Assembly: GCF_932274485.2 (NCBI RefSeq)
Contig: NC_065881.2
Coordinates: 81,966,702 to 82,030,701, forward strand
DNA length: 64,000 nt
Source: Patella vulgata
Lineage: Eukaryota > Mollusca > Gastropoda > Patellidae
Direction: 5' to 3'
Part shown: positions 55,302 to 64,000 of the stretch, piece by piece
Layout of the letters: every line of letters begins with the position of its first letter
Position numbering within the stretch: the first letter of the stretch is position 1
The notes under the pieces: generated by a model
Told to the model about the DNA's origin: nothing
What the model saw: only the letters and a program-made list of their open reading frames with translations
Databases searched by the model: none
Translations under genes and position numbers: made by a program

Positions 55302-56813
55302 CTATTCAAAAAAAGTAGGGGATATTTGATTTTTAAGTGTTATTAAAGTCACCTAATGAAACTGACGAAGAAACAAATGACAAAATGAAATGAAGTTCAC
55401 ATTCATCGTTTTATTCCAAATGATCGTTAGACTAAGTAAGGCACAGACTGACCATTATAAGGGTAAATGATACCCGGGGTCAAACAGCAAAGTTACCACA
55501 GCATCACAACCAAGTCAGTAACGGGTAAATCCTCCTCTGTTTGCCAAACAAGCATTGACCCGATGTGGCATACTCCTAATGAGACGTCTAAGGTCATTTT
55601 GGTCCAGATTGTCCCATTCCTGTTGCAACGCAGCAGCAAGTTCTTGGACATTGACGTTGACGTAACCTCTGTCCAAGCATGTCCCAGACATGCTCGATGG
55701 GGGAGAGGTCGGGACTCAGTGCTGGCCAAGGTAATGTGGTGATGTTCTGTTGTTGGAGGTTAGCTGTAACGATCCTGGCCCTGTGACATCTTGCGTTGTC
55801 ATCCTGGAAGATGAAACGGCGGCCATGACGTCGTGCGAACGGCACAACATGGACTGCCAAGATGTTGTCCCGGTAGTACTGGCCTGTAACACGCCCTGCA
55901 ACAACATGTAAAGCCGTTCTTCCAGCAACAGTGATGCCTCCCCACACCATAACAGAACCACCCCCAAATCGATCATGTCTGATGACGTTAACGTCTTGGA
56001 AGCGCTCGTTTCGACGACGCCACACCCTCCTACGTCTGTCCAAAAAATCAACAGTGAACCTTGACTCATCTGAAAACATCACATTGGTCCAGCGTCGATT
56101 ATCCCAGTGTTGACGATCCCTACACCAACGACGTCTTGCCTGAATGTGATGATCTCTCAAACAAGGGATCACGCGAGGACGTCGGGCGCGAAGGTGACCC
56201 CTATGCAGTCGATTCCGAATCGTCTGGCCACTCACTCTCACACCAGTGTCTGTTTGAAGACGAGCGCTGATCTGATTTGCTGTGACGACACGATTTCTCA
56301 AGGCCAAGGTACGGATAAATCGATCCTGGGCTTGAGTTGTCGCCCTTGGCCGACCTGAGCGTGGTCTGTCCTGTACAGATTGTGTATCACGGTATCTGGA
56401 CCATAGCCTGCTTATGACAGACTGAGAAACATTCATCGTCCGCGCCACAACCGCCTGTGTTGTGCCGAGCTGTAGCATGCCATGGGCACGTAACCTTTCA
56501 TTTTGGGTAAGCCGACGCATATCAAAATTTGTTTTCTGGTCACTAAAACAATTAAACTGATGTTTCCACCCTGGAATTCAATGCCACAATGACTGTAACA
56601 TTCAAAGTCAGAGTCGTGCAAATCTTGGGTTGGACCCCCATGATGATCCCAAGCATCACATGCATTCCATGCGGTAGCTATTGGTGCGTTTGGGCGTCAC
56701 ATTTAACTGGAAATGTTTCTTCTGTTAGGTTCTATAGTGACTTTTTTCGTAGCCATTTGCATATTTTAGTATTTTGCCCCCAAAATCAAATATCCCCTAC
56801 TTTTTTTGAATAG
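55302..56813 (-). mobile_element. Tc1-type transposon nested in the DIRS fossil
   Basis: 1,512 bp, TA at 55,300-55,301 and 56,814-56,815, ends identical to those of 38,973-40,499. The two copies are close to identical, differing by scattered single bases and one internal deletion. Confidence 0.93.
55594..56520 (-). pseudogene. Tc1 transposase, C-terminus frameshifted
   Basis: Same HTH, RSGRPR and DD34E residues as the intact copy: first D in FSDESRF, second in FQDDNARCH, E in SPIEHVWD. A 14-base loss after QRLRQRQ (about residue 285) shifts the frame, so the last 50 or so residues are replaced by CPRTCCCVATGMGQSG. The catalytic core is whole but the usual C-terminus ending GGFTRY is lost, so activity is doubtful. 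Confidence 0.88.
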
Positions 56814-56816
56814 TAT

Positions 56817-57060
56817 ATATTGTCTAACGGTTTCCCACCCTCCTTCTGAGGTATCTGCTAATTTAATCATCAGAATCACTAGCAAGGGGGTTAGAAGTAT
56901 ATTGTCTAACGGTTTCCCCACCCTCCTTCTGAGGTATCTGCTAATTTAATCATCAGAATCACTAGCAAGGGGGTTAGATGTATATTGTCTAACGGTTTCC
57001 CCACCTTCCTTCTGAGGTATCTGCTAATTTAATCAATTTATTGAGTTGTTTGAGTTTATC
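56817..57060. repeat. 83-bp tandem repeat inside the DIRS fossil
   Basis: Three units each starting TTGTCTAACGGTTTCCC (56,820, 56,902, 56,985), followed by TCTGAGGTATCTGCTAATTT and ATCACTAGCAAGGGGGTTAG. The last word also lies left of the Tc1 insertion (55,276), so the Tc1 entered this array. Confidence 0.85.
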
Positions 57061-57569
57061 AGAAATTTCTTCTATAACCTCCTGACAATATTCCGGTTTC
57101 CCATTAACTACACCCCATACTGCCTGTGATAAACCATCTATCAATTCAGAATTAAATGTATACTGAATCTTATTAGCGATCTTAGATCATTTATGCTCTG
57201 AATCAAGTTTAAGTTTCTTAACTTCTGACTGAACAGCTAAAACTATTCAATTTCTCATCGATTTTATTTTCCAAATCATCAACAACTGCTTTTCTGTCTT
57301 CTTTCAGATCTTGTAATTGGGATAAAACCAATTTCAGTGTTTCGCCGATGTTATCTGTTGACTGTCCGTCGCCCATCATAGTAAACAAACACGTGTAGAC
57401 AAATCAGATAAGTTCACGTGCATTCAAGACGATGTCTGTAGCGCTGAATGATCAAATCAATAGCCACACCCCCCAACATTCAAAAGCGCCACCACCTGTC
57501 TAGTTTGGTCACAGACAGGAGAAAATAATTCATGTCTAATTCATAAATTCAAACGACATGAATTTAATG

Positions 57570-57690
57570 ACACAGGCTGAGCAGGCAGTCCTACTCCTTG
57601 TCATGTACAAATTTAAAGCCATTTGACTTATATGTATGATCTAATGCTGTAGACCACTCGATCACCCAACCTCCCTGTCAGGCATCTACT
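57570..57690 (-). repeat. SINE family A, decayed fragment
   Basis: GGCAGTCCTACTCCTTGTCATG and ATCTAATGCTGTAGACCACTC-like words; strongly diverged. Confidence 0.4.
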
Positions 57691-58645
57691 ATGAATGGCC
57701 GTTTAATGCTTTAAGTTACAGTGGTGTTTATTAATGCTATGGCCCCAGAATGAACCGATTTTGACTCAAATAAAGTTTCACCATTAAACATACATTATGC
57801 AAGAGCTAAATCTGATTATTGCAAGTCTTTATTTAGGCTTCAGATGTCATAGAAATTATAAATTAGATCTTTATTTACACAACAAGCACAAAATCAACTC
57901 TGTAGACCCACGGATGGCTTGGATTCAGCTTGGATTTAAACGGGTTTTCGTTGACTGATTTAATTTTAAATGGCGTCGTGAGCGGAGATTAACCGTTACG
58001 TTGACGTCATATTCCCGGATCGAGGCTCAATGATAGAGTGTACGAAGCGAGGCCGCTGTTGAGCGATGCCTTAACAAATGACATCTAAACTATTTAAAGT
58101 GCAATAAACTAAACACAGATAATGACAAATTATACAATTCCTGGAGACCGTGTGATGACTATACATACGGACAGGTCTTCTGTCTTAATAATATCAATAA
58201 AAATATTTTTATTTCCCCAATACGGCAATAGGCACGACGCCACTGGTGTATACCTATAGATTTATCATAATTGTATTATAATATTATGTCCTATATTCAA
58301 TTGATTTAATGCATGCCCAAAATACAAGTAAGAATGAAAATTTACCCTCTCACTCATTTTGTCCAATTGTTATAAAAATCTAAAAAGGTAAAAGACAAAT
58401 TCGAATATGATGACAGCAGACAAAAGACAGCAGAGATTATGTAGGTAGAGTTAACGCCTGTCAATCAAACGATCGGCCATACTAAGAATCGGTGAAGATG
58501 GAATTCAATCCCATTTCTAGTCAAAAATTACACTGGTGATAACTATGTTCAGAATAAAGTAATTTGACTGAAATTTTCAATATATTCTTCTTTCATCATC
58601 TATTTTTGAACTGTTTTAGCAAGAATGGCTAACTCCTTATTAAAA
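57690..58645. repeat. Dispersed repeat, longest copy
   Basis: TACATTATGCAAGAGCTAAATC, ATAAATTAGATCTTTATTTACAC and TTCAGAATAAAGTAATTTGA-TGAAATTTTCAATATATTC match the ends of the shorter copies at 6,440, 22,615 and 37,675. The interior (57,930-58,520) has no coding frame. Confidence 0.5.
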
Positions 58646-59250
58646 AAAACCCATAATGTATCTTTAAACAAGCATTTAATTAAAACAAAGAATCTTAACA
58701 ATTACAATTATAGTATATTTATATTTCATCATCAGCATTTCAGTAAACATCAACTGATGTTGAATTTATTTTTTCTAATGCCGGCCACATGATATTACAT
58801 CCAGGAAGCCGACACCAAACATATGTTCCTACAAAATCATTCAAATTTATATCACGATACATGTATCATGCATTTAAAAGAAACATATTATGAATAATAC
58901 TTTATTACATGAATGTTTCAATTTCCATCAATATTTCAAATATGTCCTACTAAATTTCATAAGCCTTTCAATAATTTAAGTTTGTGGTTTTACTAACCTT
59001 GTCTTAATGAATTGATACCTGTAAAATTTATCATAAAATTTAGGATTTAGAAATAAGATAAAAAAAAAACCCAAAAAGAACAGACATACAGGCTACAGTT
59101 ATGGCAAGATATAACAGAAACCTCACAGGAAACGCTGTTATACTCTTTGCAATAATCTTGATATCCGGATATTTCATTGCTGTTGAAACTATGCGTTTCT
59201 TTTTTAAGGTATTCTATTGCATCTACCGCAGAATTTGGTAATTGAACATT
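58646..59250. other. No gene seen
   Basis: AT-rich. A minus-strand open stretch at 59,047-59,262 (SNVQLPNSAVDAIEYLKKET) has no ATG at its head and runs into the inverted repeat; I could not support it as an exon. Confidence 0.35.
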
Positions 59251-59704
59251 GCTTTTAAAGGACAATATTGGTTTCAGTCATTATCACATATGTGATAAAA
59301 CTGGTTAAATACATTCCGAATATAATTTTAACAGAGAGATCACTGCTACGATAGCTGAGTAATACAGGATTCGCGAATCGGAAGTGACGAACGCCAAAGG
59401 AAAACACGGGACATACCTCTATCTAACTGGCTGAAGTGCCGACAGATAACAGATACGTGGGCGAATTTCTGCTTACTAATAATGCCTTCGAAGACCAAAA
59501 GTTGTTATATGGGACTGTAAGAGGATAGCTGACAATTCAATACAGTAATTGAATGTCATTAGATAAGAGAACACGAGAAAAATAGAAATAGTCCGTACAT
59601 CCCCTTGTTTATATTCATTCTATAGGGGAGAGCGGGGCTAGTTCGCACCATTTTTAATGAAACCAACATATCTCGATAACTTTTGAAGCTACGTTACCGT
59701 ACAC

Positions 59705-59931
59705 CAGTGTGCCGCGGCACACAGGTGTGCCGTGAGATCTTCCTGTGTGCCGTTTAGTTTGAGCCATACTATGACTAGTCTGTGGCTACAGTTGTATGCC
59801 GTCTATGATTTGCCATGTTTTTTATTTTGCAAAAAAATCAAATATTTTTCATATATATTAAGTCGGGTGTGTCGCTGTTTTTTCATGTGCTTCAAGGTGT
59901 GCCGTTGGCACAAAAAGGTTGAGAACCACTG
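59705..59931. mobile_element. hAT-like MITE (Tip100/Zaphod style)
   Basis: Starts CAGTGTGCCGCGGCACAC and ends GGTTGAGAACCACTG; that terminal word is typical of Tip100-type hAT elements across animals. Flanks CCGTACAC and CCGCAGAC agree at 6 of 8 bases. Confidence 0.7.
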
Positions 59932-60023
59932 CCGCAGACCATACTAGATTAAAGACAATTTACGGCATACATTAAATAGTTTTATTGACAGGCGTATCCA
60001 AGTAATTTCATCTCAAAGTCACC

Positions 60024-60063
60024 ATGTCCGAATGGGCGAACATCAAGCCTCGGCTGTATGACA
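60024..60063 (+). CDS. Candidate short first exon (MSEWANIKPRLYD)
   Basis: ACCATGTCC is a strong start context. The 40-base open piece ends ACA before donor GTAAGT, and a TTTATTGACAG acceptor-like word lies about 40 bases upstream of the ATG. Protein MSEWANIKPRLYD is not recognised. No continuing exon was found. It may be a captured gene piece between the inverted arms, or chance. Confidence 0.25.
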
Positions 60064-61071
60064 GTAAGTGATATGTACCTACGCCTATACAATTGCGATG
60101 CGGCACCGGTTTACTTATGCCCCCGTACGGCGACCAGAAAATGCACAAGGTCGCCGGCAAACGTGAACACAACGCGCGAAAATGTCCCCAAAAACTACAA
60201 ACTTGAAAGAAAAGTCGTATTCTCATAGTTTTACAGTTCAGATCACAGAACCTTGGCGTTTGCTTTGAACAAGCTCAAAATAAACGCGGTGACTTGGCGA
60301 CCATGGTGACTACAGCACGATAGCTGGCGATCTTAACGCTCTAAAACTATTTTCCATCGCCGTAGCAGCGAAGTAAGGACGCCACCCCGGTCTGACGGGG
60401 GTATTATTAGGAAAACTTGCCGCTTTTAGAAAGAAGTTCTCAAAACTGCGTTGTTCGAAGCGTATGTAGACTTTTCAGTTCAAACTGGTCCGTGTCTAAA
60501 GGAAATAGGATAAACTTAAAAGAAAAACAGCTTCAGACTTTGAAATCTTTGTATGGTAAAATATTCTTTAAATGCGTCGTCATGGGCAACGGCGTTGGTA
60601 ATCACGAACTTGAAAGTAGTCCCGATGGCGGACTTCGTCATACAGCCGAGGCTAGATGTAGGGTACTGGAATCTGCTGAGGTTTGGCCGAGTGGGCGCGA
60701 GATATGAATGCGGTCGGACAAATCCCGCTTTCCCCTACCTTATAAAAACATGGTAATGCACGGACTTTTTTTCTGTTTTTCTTTCGTGTTCTCTTATCTA
60801 CTGACAGTCAATTCTTTTTATAAATTGTTAGATATCCTCTCAGTCTCACACAACAACTTTTAGTCTTCGAAGGAATTATTAGTGAGCAGAAATTCGCCCA
60901 TGTATCTGTTATCAGTCGGCACTTCAGCCAGTTATATAGAGGTATGTCTCGTGTTTTCCTTTGGCGTTCGTCACTTCCGATTCAGGAATCCTGTATAACT
61001 CAGCTATCGTAGCAATGATCTCTGGGTTAAAATTATATTTGGAACGTGTTTAATTAGTTCTATCACATATG

Positions 61072-61288
61072 TCAGATGGGACGAAAAACCGAGGTCTCGT
61101 GTACACATTGGCGTGCACGTAAAAGATCCCTTGGCAGTTGGAATTCGATATAAGAGTAGGCCGTAGTGCCGCTGTCCGGGCAAAATTTCCCTCATAGCAC
61201 ACTGTATGGCGTACGCCCGTCTTCATTAGCCCAGGTTAGGAGCAGAACAGTAGGACGTTAAACTCCATTTCATTTCATTTCATTTCAT
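61072..61288 (+). mobile_element. SINE family B inserted in right inverted arm
   Basis: Perfect 14-bp TSD TTCTATCACATATG at 61,058-61,071 and 61,289-61,302. 5'-truncated, with an (ATTTC)n tail. Confidence 0.9.
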
Positions 61289-61755
61289 TTCTATCACATA
61301 TGTGATAATGACTGGCACCAATATTGTCCTTTAATCAAAATCACATTTTTAGCTTGTGAGGTTTGCTTATGGTTGTTGTAACTGTAACCCACTGCCACAA
61401 CCACAACAAAGACAAAAAAGGTCCTTTCTACAATTAAAATCTTTTTCTAATTTTTAGAAAGACCGACCGAAACGACTCATTTAAATATATATTTACATAC
61501 TAAGTCTCTTTGTCTAAATGTTCGTCCACATTCATGCCTGTCCCGTCATATATCCGTGTTGTGTGCCTGTCTGTCACTATTCGCACTTCTTTATTTGCAC
61601 TTGTCCCGTCAATTATTGTTTTCTGGACATAGACGCATTGCATAAAACTTGCCAAATGTTTTTATTGTATATTTGTGACCACATCTGCAACTTTACCTGA
61701 GCATTAAAATGCCCCCTATTCCTGGTTGAATCATTCACACTACAACGTCAGCAGC

Positions 61756-62602
61756 ATGCCACGACTCACGGCAGCTCAGTGGAACCAGGTCCTTGGAAGA
61801 CTCGACCCTGGCCACACTGCCCAAGCCGTTGCCAATGACTTCCAGGTCAATGTTCGGACCTTCTACAAGCTTCAGCAACGCTTTCGGACAACCAACACCA
61901 CGGATGGTCGCCCCTGAACTGATAGACCAAGGATTACCACAAGGCGACAAGACCGCCATTTTGTGCGACAGCACGTGCAGAATCCCTTCACACAGGCATC
62001 TGAGACAGCACGTCAGCCAGTTGGAACACACGGAAGACCTATCCGTACCGATACAGTGCGCCGACGTCTCACCAGAGAGAACATCCATTGCCGTAGACCT
62101 TACCGTGAACCGATCCTCACCCCTCGCCATCCACGTGAACGTCTACAGTTTGCCTAACAACATCAGAACTGGCGACACAGGCAATGGAGAACTGTTCTGT
62201 TCACAGATGAGAGTCGGTATTGCGTATCAACGGCAGATGGCAGGACCAGAATATGGCGTCGACGTGGCCAGCGTTTTTCTGACCAACGTGTCATGGAACG
62301 AGACACATGCGGAGGTCCAAGCATAAATGGTTTGGGGTGGAATCGGCCTGAACCAGAGAGTGGGTCCTGTGGTGTTCCAAAATCTTGGTCCAGACTTAAA
62401 CCGGATTGAACATCTTTGGGGTGAAATTCAGAGGAGACTTAATAACGTCGTACCGAGATCAAACACAGCCGATGGATTGCGCCAGGCTTTTCTGAGAGTG
62501 TGGTTCAAGGTGCCAATAGCGTTCATCAATCGTTTGGTCCACTCTATGCACCGACGCCGCACTACTGTTATTGACACTCGCGGTGGACACACCAGATACT
62601 GA
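61756..62602 (+). pseudogene. Tc1/mariner transposase, decayed second family
   Basis: Starts ATG at 61,756 (PRLTAAQWNQVLGRLDPGHT: HTH region). Several frameshifts follow: after NTTDGRP near 61,914, around 62,150, and near 62,320. Then VWGGIGLNQRVGPVVFQNLG is fused directly to PDLNRIEHLWGEIQRRL, so about 65 residues containing the second catalytic D are deleted. The C-terminus VHSMHRRRTTVIDTRGGHTRY is complete. A different lineage from the DD34E copies at 39 and 55 kb. No terminal repeats could be recognised. Confidence 0.8.
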
Positions 62603-62604
62603 TG

Positions 62605-64000
62605 TATTAGACTGTGTACAAGCTCTAAATCTTGTCGTAATGTCTTGGAATTGTGATGACTTTATCACTAATGTGTCAACATACTGTTCACAAAAAATTG
62701 CTTTGATCCATTTAGTAAGTCGTTTTCTAGAATGATTTGAATAAAGTGCCTCTCTGATTTTGAAATCGTACTGAGGTTTTTTTTTTGTTTGTTTGTTACA
62801 TGTTAGATCTAGTAGATGTACCGTAGTAGCATAATATTCTGTGCGAAAATCTTCAATTTTATGTTAGGTTGAGTCAGCGCCGAGGAACATGAAGCATGAA
62901 TAGATTGGTGGATGGAATTCTTGGATAATTGTTTAAAATGTATCAGAGGCTAGTTTATGATTTAAATATTCTCTTAGGGGGCAAATTGACTTTTTAATCG
63001 TTCTGTTTCTATGCTAAATAAAATAATAGCGTAGGGGGCCATTTTGTTCAAAGGAAAGAACTCGCGATGAAAACTTAAAAAATCATATCGTGCCGTCGCA
63101 CGAAATAGGTCCGTAATAAATTTATTTGTCTTCTTTTAAATACCAATCGAGTAGATCCTATCCATCTGTTTGAAATATACGTTAGCTTGTTTTTGTCAAA
63201 TTGCGTGCCGTTACTTATTAGAATGAAGGTTGTGAGGATTATGGCCTTTCGGGATGTGCAGTGTTAAATCTATACGAACCCTGTAGTCTCAATTTTCACG
63301 TCAGTTAGCAATCTCGCGTCAACAGTATGACAGTTCTTAAAAATCGTTCGCTGTACAGTACTCGCTTATTCCGATCGGTAAATGCAGATTCAAAGAACGA
63401 TGGCATTTATATCCATTTATACAACAAATAATAAAGCCATTTTCATGAATCCGGTAGGCTTAGAGTATTTTGAACGGTCACTCGTTGAACAAAATTTTTT
63501 TTATTTCCCTTGACACTAAAAAAAAATTGAGTCGGCAGGTTTTGTAATGGGTCGGTCGGGTTACCGGAAACATAACATTTTTTTTTTTTGTGGGGGGGGG
63601 GGGCCTAAGCCAAAAGTTATATTCCATATAGTAGTTTTCAAATACAAATAATCCTTTCTTGTACTTTGTTTAGTAAAGAACTAATCTAAACAATTCTCTT
63701 CATTCAATTAACTTCATGTATGCATTTACAACCTTTTGTGGGAGAAACAAAAAAATCCAATACAATACGAATAATATATACATGAAATGTTATTTAGAGA
63801 AGTTATAATAACCATTCTTGATTAAAAAAACCCAAACAACCCAGACATGTTGTCATTAATTGTTCCTCTTGAGTCTAATTAAATTATCTGATGAATGCAG
63901 ACAATCAACTTGCACAACATTTCAAGTGGCCAATATAAATCATTACTTTCTGAGCGGAAATTAAAACAGAAACCATTAGATCAAAAAAAAACTCATAACA
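62605..64000. other. No gene seen
   Basis: AT-rich, with poly-T near 62,779 and a T/G homopolymer block at 63,579-63,603. No exon or element ends supported. Confidence 0.4.

Larger units (their letters stand above)
53985..57385 (-). mobile_element. DIRS-type retroelement fossil
   Basis: Minus-strand parts in order: a gag-like N-terminal segment near 57,385, a gag region with a CCHC zinc knuckle near 54,990-55,060, and a reverse transcriptase/RNase H region at about 54,000-54,550 with the YLDDGFG catalytic box typical of DIRS elements. No tyrosine recombinase is seen, so the far end is missing. The copy is broken in several places and is not functional. A Tc1 transposon is inserted in it, and the interior carries a tandem repeat of about 83 bp. 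Age: old, but older than the Tc1 insertion only by an unknown amount. Confidence 0.7.
59252..61335. mobile_element. 2.1-kb structure with about 400-bp inverted arms
   Basis: Left arm about 59,252-59,660, right arm about 60,700-61,335 (interrupted by a SINE). The arms share TTTAAAGGACAATATTGG at the tips, TATCACATATGTGATAA, ACTGGCTGAAGTGCCGA and TAGATAAGAGAACACGA in opposite orientation, diverged by roughly 10-15% by eye. The middle is richer in GC. Either a foldback transposon or an inverted duplication. Confidence 0.65.

Noticed and set aside
61793-62326. 177-codon plus-strand frame
   Set aside because: Out-of-frame reading through the decayed Tc1 transposase; no independent domain.

Overview
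The window is eukaryotic: it has spliced micro-exons with GT-AG borders, tRNA-derived SINEs with target-site duplications, Tc1-type, hAT-like and foldback DNA transposons, a LINE fragment and a DIRS-type fossil. A SPATA24-like sperm protein gene and RHIM/NF-kB-type immune signals point to an invertebrate animal. A mollusc is my best guess from the repeat style, but the sequence does not prove it. Most long open frames are repeat-derived, and real coding sequence sits in small exons.

Layout. 1-1,560: remnant of a tyrosine recombinase (Crypton/KIAA1958 type). 1,560-4,490: no gene seen. 4,490-45,205: three head-to-tail copies of a unit of about 9-16.6 kb (copy 0 at 4,493-13,605; copy 1 at 13,606-28,617; copy 2 at 28,618-45,203). 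Copies 1 and 2 are nearly identical, while copy 0 is older and diverged. Each unit holds a plus-strand gene whose exons join in phase: a four-codon first exon, an exon with a RHIM amyloid-signalling core plus an acidic coiled coil, and a last exon with a ubiquitin-like (UBL) fold. TATA boxes repeat upstream, several with a palindromic NF-kB site GGGAATTCCC 25-65 bp before them. Each unit ends in the 3' end of a minus-strand SPATA24-like gene. The complete SPATA24-like gene lies at 44,347-52,122; the pieces at 12.5-14.9 kb and 27.9-30.0 kb are duplication debris.

52,690-57,385 is a transposon graveyard: a CR1/L2-like LINE piece, then a DIRS-type fossil with a Tc1 copy inside it. 57,385-64,000 has dispersed repeats, a 2-kb inverted-repeat structure containing a SINE and a hAT-like MITE, and a decayed Tc1 transposase.

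Main message. The RHIM-coiled coil-UBL genes look like a small array of inducible innate-immune adaptors with repeated kB-TATA modules. Between the near-identical copies 1 and 2, introns and 3' flank hardly differ, but the UBL-coding segment differs by about 18 amino-acid replacements and two codon indels. That is the signature of diversifying selection or segmental gene conversion on one domain. A Tc1 element with an intact transposase frame sits in the RHIM-UBL intron of copy 2 only, so it inserted after the duplication.
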